A stretch of 64,000 nucleotides of DNA from Pseudovibrio sp. Alg231-02 (lineage in GTDB: Bacteria; Pseudomonadota; Alphaproteobacteria; Rhizobiales; Stappiaceae), in assembly GCF_900143565.1 (NCBI RefSeq), contig NZ_FREX01000010.1:9015-73014 (forward strand), read 5' to 3'. Below the pieces are notes generated by a model. It ran no database searches. It saw nothing but the letters and a program-made list of their open reading frames with translations, and had not been told where the DNA came from. Shown here piece by piece: positions 1 to 7,641 of the stretch (position 1 is the first letter of the stretch; every line of letters begins with the position of its first letter). A program made the translations under genes and the position numbers.

Positions 1-3000
1 GACACAACCAAAATCACCATGCGCATTTACAAGGGTGATGAGGAACAGGAAGCAGATCCGCTTATTGCTGCCAAACAGGGCAGCCCGGATGTGCCAGCCT
101 ATCGCGGCCTTGCCTATGTGGTGTTTGAAGAACTGCCCCTTGCAGACTTTGGAAACCGCCTGCCACAACTGACTTTTGAAGTGGTGCGCTCAGTTGGCTA
201 TGAGGAAGAAAAGCTGACGGCTATCTCTCTTATTCCCGGCTCTACTGAGTTCGGCTATTCCAAAACACCTGTGAAGGATGGCAAGGACGGCCCCACCACG
301 GCCTATAACAACCGGCACACACTTTCCGCAGCAACCGATTGGGAGCACTCCATAGACTTGCTGCAGAGCACCTGCCCGGAGTGCAAAACAGTCTCTCTGG
401 TGGTGGCATGGTTTGGTGATGATCTGCGGGCGGGAGAGTGCACGATTGCACCGCGAGTGGAAGCGCGTAAAACCACCAGTCCAATTGAATGGCGCGTTGC
501 CGGACTAAGCCGGGATGAAGCGCGGCTTGTCTCTTATGTGGACGGAAAGCCCGCTTATGGTGGCTCGCCTTCTGACAGTGTTGTGATTGAAGCAATCAAG
601 GACCTGAAAGAGCGCGGCTTTAAGGTGATGCTTTATCCGTTTGTCATGATGGATATTCCAGAAGGCAACGGCCTGCCAGATCCTTACGGAGAGGCTGAGC
701 AAAAGGCTTATCCGTGGCGCGGCCGGATCACTTGTCACCCGGCAGCGGGGCAGCCTGATAGTGCTCATGGAACGGTTGAAGGGCTGCTGCAGATCTTCTT
801 TTTTATTGCAGGGGCACGGTACGATCATTTCTCCTGGGATGGAACTGAAGTCTCTTACACGGGGCCATATCCTTGGACCCTAAGTCATTTCGTGATGCAT
901 GTTGCAGTGTTGGCAAAGATTGCCGGTGGTGTTGATGCTATCGCAATTGGCTCGGAAATGGTGGGGTGTTCAAGTGTTTATTATGAACCTGAGGGGTTCG
1001 TGTTTGCTACTTCTATGAATTTTGTTGCGGGTGAAGTTCGCAGTTTGCTGGGGCCGGATGTCAAAATAGGCTATGCCGCCGACTGGTCCGAGTTTCACAG
1101 TTATCGGCCGGGTGATGGCAGCGGTGATGTGTTCTTTCATTTGGACAAGCTTTGGGCCAATGAAAACATAGATTTTATCGGCATTGATAACTATCTGCCG
1201 CTGACTGATTGGCGTGATCATGAAAACCATGAGGACCACGGGCAAGATGCGCAATCGATCCATGATCTGGACTATCTGAAAGCTGGCATCGAGGGCCGGG
1301 AGTATTTTGACTTCTACTATGCCTCTGATGAGGATCGGACCAACCAGAACCGCACCTTGATTGCAGATCAGGAACATGGTGAGCACTGGGTGTTTCGTCA
1401 AAAGGATCTGCGGGGCTGGTGGGAAAACCCGCACCACAACCGGCCGGGCGGGGTGCGTTCAAATACCTCAACTAACTGGGTGCCAAAATCAAAGCCCATC
1501 TGGTTTACAGAGTTTGGCTGCCCCGCGATCGACAAAGGCACCAATCAGCCAAACGTGTTTTATGATCCCAAATCCTCAGAAAGTCAGGTGCCTTACTTTT
1601 CCTCCGGGGTGCGTGATGACCTGATACAGCGGCGTTACCTACGCGCCATGCTGGAATACTGGGCTGTAGAGGCTGGCAACAATCCAGTTAGCCCGGTCTA
1701 TGGCGGGCCAATGGTGGACCCTGTGAACATGTTTGCATGGGCTTGGGATGTGCGGCCGTTTCCATCGTTTCCGGTGGAATCCGATACCTGGGCGGATTGG
1801 GGCAACTTCACCACCGGGCATTGGCTTTCCGGCCGTGTGGGCGGTGTCTCAGTTGATGGCATTGCCCGGCTCTTAATGGAGCGGGCGGGCTTGCGTGAAG
1901 GCATAGACTTTGAAACTGCCGGGGCGGATGGGGTTGCCGATGGCTTCCTTATCTCTTCCATCACCAGTGCCCGCAGCGTGTTGGAAACCCTTGGGGCTGC
2001 TTTCTTCTTTGATGCGGTGGAATCTGGTGGCCGGGTGGCGTTTCGCCCGCGTCGTTCCCGCTTTCCCTTAGCTGAGATTGAAGCAGAGCAACTGGTTGAT
2101 CAGGGCAAGGACAAAGAGCGGGTTTCCATAACGCGAGCGCAAGAAACCGAGTTGCCTGCAGTGGTGCGGGTAACGGCCTATGACAGCTCAAAGGACTTTA
2201 ACACGGCGACTGCAGAGGCTCTGGTCGGGGCTGTTTCAACGGAAAGGGTTGTGACTTCTGATCTGCCCGTTGTGACCAACTATGAGCGCCTGCAAGGCAT
2301 GGCTGAAAGTTTGTTGCAGGAGGCGTGGGCCTCGCGGGAGCGCTTAAGCTATGTGCTGCCTCCAACGGATCTGCATATTGAGCCGGGCGATTATCTTAAA
2401 CTTACCGTTTCCGGCCGTGTGTTCGCGGTGCGGGTGCTTTCCGTCAAGGATGGAGACGCCCGCATGATTGAAGCGGTGACTTATGATGCACCGGTGTATG
2501 AAGCCACCAAGGGAGCAACACGGGCCTTTGTCTCAAAAGGGCAGGTGCTGCAGGCGGCTGCCTTAGGGGTGTTTATTGATGGGCCGCTTTTGCGTGATCA
2601 GGACACTCCATGGCAAGGCTATCTGACCGGCTATCAGTTGCCGTTCTCAAAGGGCATGGCGTTCTTATCCAGTCCGGTGACAAGTGGCTATGAGCTGCGG
2701 GCCGCCCTTAATCAGCAAGGCACATTGGGAGAGCTGCAGGCACCCTTACCTGCAGGGCCGCTGCACCGCTGGGACAGAGGCAACCGAGTCAAGGTCAAGC
2801 TCTACAACGGGGCGCTGGCTTCTCTTGAAGAGGATCTGGTGTTCTCTGGTGGCAATGCCATGCTGATTGAAGGGGTAGGCGGTGAATGGGAGCTGTTGCA
2901 GTTTGCCAATGCTGAGCTGATTGCTGAGCGCACCTATACCTTAAGCAAGCTGCTGCGCGGGCAGCGGGGCAGTGAGCCGGGCATGGGTGCACCTGCAGGC

Positions 3001-3486
3001 GCGCGTGTGGTGGTGCTGGATGGCGGCATGACACAAAACGGGCTTTCTCGTTCTGAGCTGGGTTTGCCGCTTAACTGGCAAGCAGGTCGGGCCGGGACTG
3101 GTGTGGGATCTGAGGATTACACCAGTTACCAGAAGACTTTCACCGGCCGGGGAGAGCGGCCGCTGTCGCCTGTGCATCTGCGTGCCCGTGTGCAAGCTGA
3201 TGGCAGTATTGCAATAAGCTGGATAAGGCGCACGCGAACGGGCGGGGATAGCTGGGAGGTTGCAGAGGTGCCTCTTGGGGAGACTGTAGAAAGCTACACT
3301 GTTGAGATCCGTGAAGGGGGCGTTTTAAAGCGCTCCCTTTCTGCTTCCAAAGGGTCTGTTTCCTACACGGCCGCCATGCAGGCGGAAGACTTTGGCGGGC
3401 CTGCATCCAGCTTTGACGTGTGGGCCTATCAACTATCTGAGGTCTACGGGCGCGGTGTTCCTGCTGTTGCTCATTATGAAGCGTAA
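1..3486 (+). CDS. GTA/phage host-specificity tail protein (gp15-like), 5' truncated
   Basis: The frame is open to the window edge; the first ATG (base 19) begins in what is normally an internal segment of this family, so the true start lies upstream. About 1,160 residues remain. Residues ~120-560 form the TIM-barrel-like glycoside-hydrolase-type domain of gene transfer agent and prophage tail hubs, with the typical AWFGDDLR, AIGSEM, FIGIDNY, WFTEFGCPA and FAWAWD segments. The rest is the phage tail/baseplate region with a VAHYEA C-terminus. Family knowledge places it at the tail tip, in receptor or cell-wall engagement. The next gene begins 10 bases after the stop. Whether the parent is a prophage or a GTA cannot be settled here, because the capsid genes are outside the window. 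Confidence 0.9.
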   Translation, partial: DTTKITMRIYKGDEEQEADPLIAAKQGSPDVPAYRGLAYVVFEELPLADFGNRLPQLTFEVVRSVGYEEEKLTAISLIPGSTEFGYSKTPVKDGKDGPTTAYNNRHTLSAATDWEHSIDLLQSTCPECKTVSLVVAWFGDDLRAGECTIAPRVEARKTTSPIEWRVAGLSRDEARLVSYVDGKPAYGGSPSDSVVIEAIKDLKERGFKVMLYPFVMMDIPEGNGLPDPYGEAEQKAYPWRGRITCHPAAGQPDSAHGTVEGLLQIFFFIAGARYDHFSWDGTEVSYTGPYPWTLSHFVMHVAVLAKIAGGVDAIAIGSEMVGCSSVYYEPEGFVFATSMNFVAGEVRSLLGPDVKIGYAADWSEFHSYRPGDGSGDVFFHLDKLWANENIDFIGIDNYLPLTDWRDHENHEDHGQDAQSIHDLDYLKAGIEGREYFDFYYASDEDRTNQNRTLIADQEHGEHWVFRQKDLRGWWENPHHNRPGGVRSNTSTNWVPKSKPIWFTEFGCPAIDKGTNQPNVFYDPKSSESQVPYFSSGVRDDLIQRRYLRAMLEYWAVEAGNNPVSPVYGGPMVDPVNMFAWAWDVRPFPSFPVESDTWADWGNFTTGHWLSGRVGGVSVDGIARLLMERAGLREGIDFETAGADGVADGFLISSITSARSVLETLGAAFFFDAVESGGRVAFRPRRSRFPLAEIEAEQLVDQGKDKERVSITRAQETELPAVVRVTAYDSSKDFNTATAEALVGAVSTERVVTSDLPVVTNYERLQGMAESLLQEAWASRERLSYVLPPTDLHIEPGDYLKLTVSGRVFAVRVLSVKDGDARMIEAVTYDAPVYEATKGATRAFVSKGQVLQAAALGVFIDGPLLRDQDTPWQGYLTGYQLPFSKGMAFLSSPVTSGYELRAALNQQGTLGELQAPLPAGPLHRWDRGNRVKVKLYNGALASLEEDLVFSGGNAMLIEGVGGEWELLQFANAELIAERTYTLSKLLRGQRGSEPGMGAPAGARVVVLDGGMTQNGLSRSELGLPLNWQAGRAGTGVGSEDYTSYQKTFTGRGERPLSPVHLRARVQADGSIAISWIRRTRTGGDSWEVAEVPLGETVESYTVEIREGGVLKRSLSASKGSVSYTAAMQAEDFGGPASSFDVWAYQLSEVYGRGVPAVAHYEA

Positions 3487-3496
3487 AGGGGGAAGT

Positions 3497-4264
3497 ATGA
3501 GCACAACGGCACACTTGAACTTGCCGATGATTGCGGCTGCGCAATCGCAAAAGCATGTGACCCATAATGAGGCGTTAGCCTTGCTTGATGTGGTGGTGCA
3601 GCTCTCAGTCATCTCAAACAGCGTCACCAATCCGCCTGCAGATCCTGATGAGGGAGCGCGTTACATCGTACCTGCAGGAGCGACTGGTGCTTTTGCCGGG
3701 CATGAAAACCAGATCGCGGCCTTTAGCGCCGGGGCTTGGGAGTTCCTTGAACCGGGCACCGGGTGGGCTGCATGGGTTGAGAGTGAAAGCGCTATGCAGA
3801 TCTTTTCTAGTGGGGCATGGGGCAGCTTTTCTTCTGTGGCTGGTCTGGGCACAGATCCGGGAACAGGCGGCCTTGCCTTCCAGCAAGAGAAAACCGTTTT
3901 AAGTGAAACGGATAACAAAGCACAAAGCCAGTTTGTAACCATTGATGAAGAGCTGATCCTTGCAGGTAGCAGCGTTGATAGTTCGGTTTTAATCCCAAAT
4001 CGGGCAATCGTGTTCTGCGTATCCACCCGCACGGTGGAGGTTGTGACAGGGGCAGCCTCTTATGACTGCGGGCTTGTCGGTGAGCAATCCAAGTTCGGCG
4101 GATCGCTGGGGGCGGCCGTTGGCTCAAACAATGCCGGAGTGATTGGACCTCAGGCGTTTTATGGAGATACGGCCGTGAAGCTGACGGCCAATGGCGGCGA
4201 CTTCACCGGGGGCAAGGTGCGCATTGCACTGCATTACTTCCTGCCGGTTACTCCGCAGAGTTAA
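3497..4264 (+). CDS. DUF2793 family phage protein
   Basis: A 255-residue protein. I chose the ATG at 3497 because a GGGGGAAG ribosome binding site sits just upstream and the N-terminus MSTTAHLNLPMIAAAQSQK is the hallmark of DUF2793 proteins, which contain a conserved AAQSQKHVTHNEA segment; an earlier in-frame ATG at 3392 would bury it inside the tail gene. The C-terminal half is rich in Gly, Ala and Ser, as in appendage or fibre-like proteins. DUF2793 genes commonly sit directly after the gp15-type tail gene in alphaproteobacterial prophages and GTA loci, which is what is seen. The exact role is unknown; a tail-associated or surface-binding protein is inferred. Its 3' end overlaps the convergent gene by 17 bases. 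Confidence 0.85.
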   Translation: MSTTAHLNLPMIAAAQSQKHVTHNEALALLDVVVQLSVISNSVTNPPADPDEGARYIVPAGATGAFAGHENQIAAFSAGAWEFLEPGTGWAAWVESESAMQIFSSGAWGSFSSVAGLGTDPGTGGLAFQQEKTVLSETDNKAQSQFVTIDEELILAGSSVDSSVLIPNRAIVFCVSTRTVEVVTGAASYDCGLVGEQSKFGGSLGAAVGSNNAGVIGPQAFYGDTAVKLTANGGDFTGGKVRIALHYFLPVTPQS

Positions 4265-4703
4265 GAAGGCGATAGGGGTCTCCACCGGGTTGGGATAAAA
4301 CAAAACGCTTCTCGCTTGGATCGTAATTCCATTTGAAGTTTAAAGCTCCTGTGATGTCTTCAGGATGTACTTCTTGTGAGAGACGTTCCTTCAGTTGTTC
4401 TTTTGTGAGTTTATCAGCGAATCCCAAAGCAATTTGCTCATTCAATTGATCTGTCATTGAGAGCAGTTGTTCGTCAATTTGAGAGAGCGCATTCTCGACC
4501 CTTTCGTGAACGTTTGAAAGGTTTTCAGCACTGTAAACTTCCATCATGAGTGGTTGTAGGTCTTTTCTTGTCTGGGCTCTGTAGTGTTGCATGAAATTTA
4601 GTTTCTCGACGTATTGCTTGGCGAGATCGAGTTTCCCTGTTTCTGCGTACACTGATGAACACCAGAATACGCACAGGTTCAGCGTAATAAAAAGAAACTT
4701 CAT
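4248..4703 (-). CDS. Small exported protein, probable prophage cargo (moron)
   Basis: A 151-residue protein that I do not recognise. Residues 1-20 form a clear signal peptide (FLFITLNLCVFWCSS core, likely cleavage after VYA), so it should be periplasmic or secreted. The mature part is mostly helical and charged, with a segment around residues 60-110 rich in Glu, Gln and Lys that could form a coiled coil. An AAGGA site lies 10 bases before the ATG. It is the only reverse-strand gene of the phage block, looks more A+T-rich than its neighbours, and lies between the tail and lysis genes. Those are typical traits of a moron, a cargo gene expressed independently of the lytic programme. Its function is unknown. 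Confidence 0.6.
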   Translation of the reverse strand: MKFLFITLNLCVFWCSSVYAETGKLDLAKQYVEKLNFMQHYRAQTRKDLQPLMMEVYSAENLSNVHERVENALSQIDEQLLSMTDQLNEQIALGFADKLTKEQLKERLSQEVHPEDITGALNFKWNYDPSEKRFVLSQPGGDPYRLLNSAE

Positions 4704-4772
4704 GTACTCGGCGTCCTTACAAACTTCTCAAAAATTTGACTTGGAAAATAGGGCTAATCGTTGAGAGGCTCA

Positions 4773-4789
4773 AATGAATAAACTTCATT
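4773..4789. promoter_or_regulatory. Inverted repeat upstream of the reversed cargo gene
   Basis: AATGAA and TTCATT arms are separated by TAAAC in the leader of the reverse-strand exported-protein gene. It could be an operator, but a 6-bp repeat in A+T-rich DNA can arise by chance. Confidence 0.2.
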
Positions 4790-4819
4790 CGTTTTCTAAG
4801 TAACTCAACCGTTTCACCG

Positions 4820-4840
4820 GCCGCATTTGCGGCTTTTTTT
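4820..4840 (+). terminator. Rho-independent terminator 1 before the lysis genes
   Basis: GCCGC stem, ATTT loop, GCGGC stem, followed by seven T. Read on the + strand it would stop transcripts entering the lysis block. No + strand gene ends nearby; the closest is 550 bases upstream. Confidence 0.6.
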
Positions 4841-4849
4841 GTACCTGCA

Positions 4850-4874
4850 CGGGGGGCTCTGGCTCCCGTTTTTT
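4850..4874 (+). terminator. Rho-independent terminator 2 before the lysis genes
   Basis: CGGGGGGC pairs with GCTCCCG (one bulge and one G-T pair) around a TCTG loop, followed by six T. It ends 14 bases before the muramidase ATG, so the two hairpins form a tandem in the lysis leader. Confidence 0.5.
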
Positions 4875-4888
4875 ATTAGGGGCAGAGC

Positions 4889-5665
4889 ATGAAAGATACG
4901 TTCCGACTGATTATTGTAGACCTGCTTGGAACTGAGGGCGGGTTTGCAAACCGGTCTCGCAAAGCAGATCCGGGCGGACCAACTAATCTTGGCATCACTC
5001 AAAGAACTTTGTCGGCTTGGCGCGGACGTGCCGTGAGCGTGGAAGAGGTGACGCGCCTGAGCCATGAGGAGGCAATCGAAATCTACCGGGCGCAATACTG
5101 GGATGCTGTGAAAGGCGATAAGCTGCCGCGTGGGCTGGACTATACCGTTTTTGATTGTGCGGTAAACTCCGGCCCGGCGCGGGCCGTCAAGATCCTGCAG
5201 AAGATCCTCAAAGTCAAAGTAGATGGCGTGTTGGGCCTGATAACGTTGGGTGCAGTGAAGGCGCATTCTGCCACAACCTTAATCAACCTGTTCTCAGTAG
5301 CTCGCCTGAAATTCATGAAGCGGCTGAGAAACTGGCCCTATAACAAGACCGGCTGGACGCGGCGCGTGCGCCATGTGCAGGAGCGATCCCTAGAGCTGGT
5401 GGGCAATGCCATTATTAAACGTGCTCCGGCTCCAAATCTTGAGCCGCATAAAAATGAGGAAGGCTCAAAGGCCGTTGATGAGGAAACCAGCGCACTCAGC
5501 GCTTGGCTTAGCCCGGATGGTATCACCAAGGGCGCAATGGCCGCTTCTGGCTTCTCCGGCATTCTTGCAGGTTCCGGGCCGGTGCAGTGGGGCTTTGCAA
5601 TCGCTCTGGTTCTTAGTGTGGGCGTTGCTGGCTATTTGCTGATCAATAAAGAGCGGGCCGCCTGA
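4889..5665 (+). CDS. GH108 family N-acetylmuramidase (endolysin) with C-terminal membrane anchor
   Basis: A 258-residue protein. Residues ~10-95 match the glycosyl hydrolase 108 domain: the EGGF motif at residues 16-19 carries the family's catalytic glutamate, followed by DPGGPTNLGIT, a segment typical of the family. Residues ~95-175 are the associated peptidoglycan-binding region (ILQ, VDG, G-LG motifs). After a charged linker, residues ~228-252 form one transmembrane helix (WGFAIALVLSVGVAGYLL). The enzyme cuts the glycan backbone during lysis. It is the first gene of the lysis block, 2 bases before the next. The C-terminal anchor is less usual than an N-terminal SAR anchor and may tether the enzyme to the inner membrane. 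Confidence 0.88.
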   Translation: MKDTFRLIIVDLLGTEGGFANRSRKADPGGPTNLGITQRTLSAWRGRAVSVEEVTRLSHEEAIEIYRAQYWDAVKGDKLPRGLDYTVFDCAVNSGPARAVKILQKILKVKVDGVLGLITLGAVKAHSATTLINLFSVARLKFMKRLRNWPYNKTGWTRRVRHVQERSLELVGNAIIKRAPAPNLEPHKNEEGSKAVDEETSALSAWLSPDGITKGAMAASGFSGILAGSGPVQWGFAIALVLSVGVAGYLLINKERAA

Positions 5666-5666
5666 C

Positions 5667-5960
5667 ATGGGGGCGGTTCTCTCAATCCTGATTAAGACGA
5701 AGACAGGGCGGGCGCTAGTGGCCGCCCTTCTTCTTTGTGCACTTGCGGCCGTTGCCTATCACCAGATCCGGCAGGGGGCGTTTATCGAGGCAGAGCAGGA
5801 CGCTTTGCAAGGGACTGTGAAAGCGGAACAGCAAAGGAAGCAAGATGATGCTTATTTGCAAGGTCTTGAAGATTACCGCTTGTGTCTTGAGTACTTTGGC
5901 GATTCCGGGCTGCGAAACATGGAAGAGTGCCAGCAGTTGCGACGGGTTCACAAAGAATAA
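5667..5960 (+). CDS. Rz-like inner-membrane spanin candidate
   Basis: A 97-residue protein with a short cytoplasmic N-terminus, one transmembrane helix (residues ~14-34, ALVAALLLCALAAVAYHQI) and a charged, Gln/Glu/Lys-rich helical tail of about 60 residues. That is the layout of Rz-type i-spanins, which link inner and outer membrane in the last step of lysis. It sits directly after the muramidase, and a second frame overlapping its 3' half encodes a lipoprotein-like product, the classical Rz/Rz1 arrangement. No sequence family was recognised, so the call rests on topology and position. An unrelated small phage membrane protein is possible. Confidence 0.55.
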   Translation: MGAVLSILIKTKTGRALVAALLLCALAAVAYHQIRQGAFIEAEQDALQGTVKAEQQRKQDDAYLQGLEDYRLCLEYFGDSGLRNMEECQQLRRVHKE

Positions 5961-6066
5961 CCTAAGCCCTGCCGGGTTCGTGGCGCTTGTGCAAACGGAT
6001 CGGGCAGGGGCGGATAGAGTTGCAGCAAATGACAGGAACGGACAAAGGCAGGACTGCTGGAAATGA
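5845..6066 (+). CDS. Rz1-like lipoprotein candidate overlapping the Rz-like gene
   Basis: A 73-residue frame that begins inside the Rz-like gene in the +1 frame and runs 106 bases beyond it. An AAAGGAAG ribosome binding site lies about 5 bases before the ATG. The N-terminus (KITACVLSTLAIPGC) is a short hydrophobic signal ending in a possible lipobox, though Pro at -2 is atypical. The stop overlaps the next start as ATGA, a translational-coupling signature that supports real translation. If genuine, it would be the outer-membrane partner of the spanin pair. The C-terminal half is polar without the usual proline enrichment of Rz1, hence the modest confidence. Confidence 0.4.
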   Translation: MMLICKVLKITACVLSTLAIPGCETWKSASSCDGFTKNNLSPAGFVALVQTDRAGADRVAANDRNGQRQDCWK

Positions 6067-6386
6067 CGGATTTCATCTTAGAGGTTGTCTATCATTTGCC
6101 GTACTGGAAAACGGCCGTCATTGTCGCTTTTGCACTTATTGGAGCTTTGCTTCAAGAGGCTGGCTTCTGGCAGCGCGTGCTTACATTCTTCATTGGAATT
6201 GCTGCGGCAGTGACCTTCACTCAGCCACTCCTGGACTTCTTTGAGTTGAAGGCTGCCTTTAGCGATGCAACAGCCGGAGTGTTGGCGATGAGTGGGCGCA
6301 ATATCACCGTGTTTGTGTTGCGACTTTCTCGAGATCCATTCAAATCGGCCGGGATGATTTTAAAAATTTGGAAAGGCTACAGATGA
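6063..6386 (+). CDS. Holin-like membrane protein
   Basis: A 107-residue protein with two strong transmembrane helices (residues ~16-34 and ~38-57) joined by a short polar turn, a third weaker hydrophobic or amphipathic segment (~73-88), and a basic C-terminus (RLSRDPFKSAG then KIWKGYR). Size, topology, charged tail and position at the end of the lysis block are those of a phage holin, which forms the inner-membrane lesions that release or activate endolysin. The ATG overlaps the upstream stop by four bases (ATGA), suggesting coupled translation. I do not recognise a named holin family. It could be another phage membrane protein. Confidence 0.5.
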   Translation: MTDFILEVVYHLPYWKTAVIVAFALIGALLQEAGFWQRVLTFFIGIAAAVTFTQPLLDFFELKAAFSDATAGVLAMSGRNITVFVLRLSRDPFKSAGMILKIWKGYR

Positions 6387-6448
6387 GTATCCAAGATAAA
6401 GAACTACAACTGTATCCTGCACAACCTGCCTCTTATTCTCACCAGTAA
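6383..6448 (+). CDS. Possible 21-residue leader or remnant ORF after the holin
   Basis: The ATG overlaps the holin stop as ATGA and an AAAGG motif lies about 6 bases upstream, so it could be translated by coupling. The product is polar (MSIQDKELQLYPAQPASYSH...). It may be a remnant of a longer gene. Evidence is only start context. Confidence 0.2.
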   Translation: MSIQDKELQLYPAQPASYSHQ

Positions 6449-6518
6449 CTCAGGGCATGAAATCGGTTCCTAATGCATATGTGTGAAATTAATTACACGT
6501 AATTATTAGGAGAATTTC

Positions 6519-6743
6519 ATGTTTGTAGCTGTTTATAGAACATCAATTCTAAGCTTGGGTGTTGATGAAGAGGAAGCTATCAACCAGGCTCTACATATTT
6601 TGAAAGAGCTGCCGAATGAGGAGAGCACTCATATCGCCAACCACTTACAGATAACACCGATTTCAGAGCAGGCTTGCAATCAGATCATATATAAAGAAGG
6701 CATTTCTTTAAAAATGGAAAATGGAGTTATTATAACGCTGTAG
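6519..6743 (+). CDS. Small hypothetical protein
   Basis: A 74-residue soluble, acidic protein that I do not recognise. It has a strong AGGAGA ribosome binding site about 6 bases before the ATG, in an A+T-rich stretch. No signal peptide or membrane segment is seen; helical segments are likely around residues 17-50. A hairpin terminator lies 2 bases after the stop. It sits after the lysis genes, at the accessory edge of the prophage. Confidence 0.5.
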   Translation: MFVAVYRTSILSLGVDEEEAINQALHILKELPNEESTHIANHLQITPISEQACNQIIYKEGISLKMENGVIITL

Positions 6744-6744
6744 T

Positions 6745-6773
6745 AAAAATGCCACCCTGCGGTGGGGGTGGCA
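6745..6773 (-). terminator. Hairpin terminator (T-run on the minus strand)
   Basis: An 8-bp stem TGCCACCC / GGGTGGCA with an 8-base loop. On the minus strand it is followed by TTTTT; on the + strand there is no T-run, yet its position just after the 74-residue gene suggests it may also end that transcript. Confidence 0.5.
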
Positions 6774-7014
6774 CTAATTGATGCGTTAAGTTAATTAATT
6801 TATTTTCACCAATAGTTTTAATGGTGAGATATGTTTGGATGTTACTTATATTATGCTGCGCTTGTACAATATTACCACATGTGAATCGTGTTAATAAACG
6901 ATAAGAAGAGTTCAGCATCACTCATCATGCTTGTGTGCAACTTGAATATTCAAGGATTCCATTGTTCAGCGGTGCTCCCCAAGATTGGATTGTCAAATAT
7001 CCGGAGGGTCGAGC

Positions 7015-7278
7015 ATGAAATTGAAAACGAATGAGAACAACGGACTTGTTGTAATGCCGCGTTGGTATTGGTGTGTTCTCAGCATCCGCAGGTTCTTGTG
7101 GTTAATCCCAGCGTCGCTATGCGTCTATTCGGCGTATATTACAGGTTTGCGAATTGTGCCTGCGCTTAGCCGCTCTGATATTTCGCTTGCTGGATGGAGT
7201 TTTTTCTTGGCGTTTATAAGCTTGGTGTTTGCGCGCTACTATGTAGGGCGGTGTTTTCCAGCTTTGGAATGCCAATAG
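7015..7278 (+). CDS. Small membrane protein of unknown function
   Basis: An 87-residue protein starting at the ATG preceded by GGAGG (7002-7006); the earlier in-frame ATG at 6985 lacks such a site. Two hydrophobic helices are seen, about residues 24-46 and 57-76, joined by a short polar loop, with a basic segment (SIRR) before the first. No family is recognised. It is the last candidate gene before the tRNA-Ser junction. A second frame (7194-7379) overlaps its end and might reflect a frameshifted C-terminus, so the 3' end is uncertain. Confidence 0.4.
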   Translation: MKLKTNENNGLVVMPRWYWCVLSIRRFLWLIPASLCVYSAYITGLRIVPALSRSDISLAGWSFFLAFISLVFARYYVGRCFPALECQ

Positions 7279-7448
7279 AAAAAGATTCGTGGCGCAGTTA
7301 CAAAAGTGAGTTCTTCTTTCCGACCTTGGCGGCTATGAAAGCGGTGGGTATCGTGGCAATTGAAAGTGATAGAAATTAGGCAAATGGGCTCTGAAAAGGA
7401 AGCGCCATAAGAATTTAGAGGAGGAGGTTTTGGGCTCTAAAAAATTTA

Positions 7449-7471
7449 TTTGTTACCCGTTTTGTTACCCG
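7449..7471 (+). repeat. Tandem 11-bp direct repeat near the putative attachment end
   Basis: TTTGTTACCCG occurs at 7449-7459 and again at 7461-7471, one base apart. It lies about 80 bases from the tRNA-Ser 3' end on the prophage side, where integrase or excisionase arm sites are often found. Its function is inferred from position only. Confidence 0.4.
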
Positions 7472-7493
7472 CTCAGGGAAACAAATAGGCAAA

Positions 7494-7518
7494 AAAAAGC
7501 CCGCTTTCGCGGGTTTTT
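7494..7518. terminator. Bidirectional terminator between prophage edge and tRNA-Ser
   Basis: CCCGC stem, TTTC loop, GCGGG stem, with an A-run on the left and TTTTT on the right. On the minus strand it would end the tRNA-Ser transcript. Confidence 0.7.
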
Positions 7519-7551
7519 CTTTAGCTATCAACTACTTAGTAAAAGTAGTGA

Positions 7552-7641
7552 TGGCGGAGAGGGTGGGATTCGAACCCACGAGACGCTTCCACGCCCGCTG
7601 GTTTTCAAGACCAGTGCATTCAACCACTCTGCCACCTCTCC
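7552..7641 (-). tRNA. tRNA-Ser (UGA anticodon), CCA encoded
   Basis: The reverse strand folds as a 90-nt class II tRNA. The 7-bp acceptor stem GGAGAGG / CCTCTCC is followed by discriminator G and an encoded CCA. The anticodon stem-loop CTGGT-CTTGAAA-ACCAG gives anticodon UGA. A long variable arm (GCGGGCGTGGAAGCGTC region) and a T-arm GTGGGTTCGAATCCCAC complete it. It reads UCA and other UCN serine codons. Its 3' end faces the prophage, a common integration arrangement. A protein-like frame across this gene is an artefact. Confidence 0.97.

Noticed and set aside
6730-6921. 63-codon reverse-strand frame downstream of the lysis region
   Set aside because: It reads through the minus-strand terminator hairpin and lacks a ribosome site.
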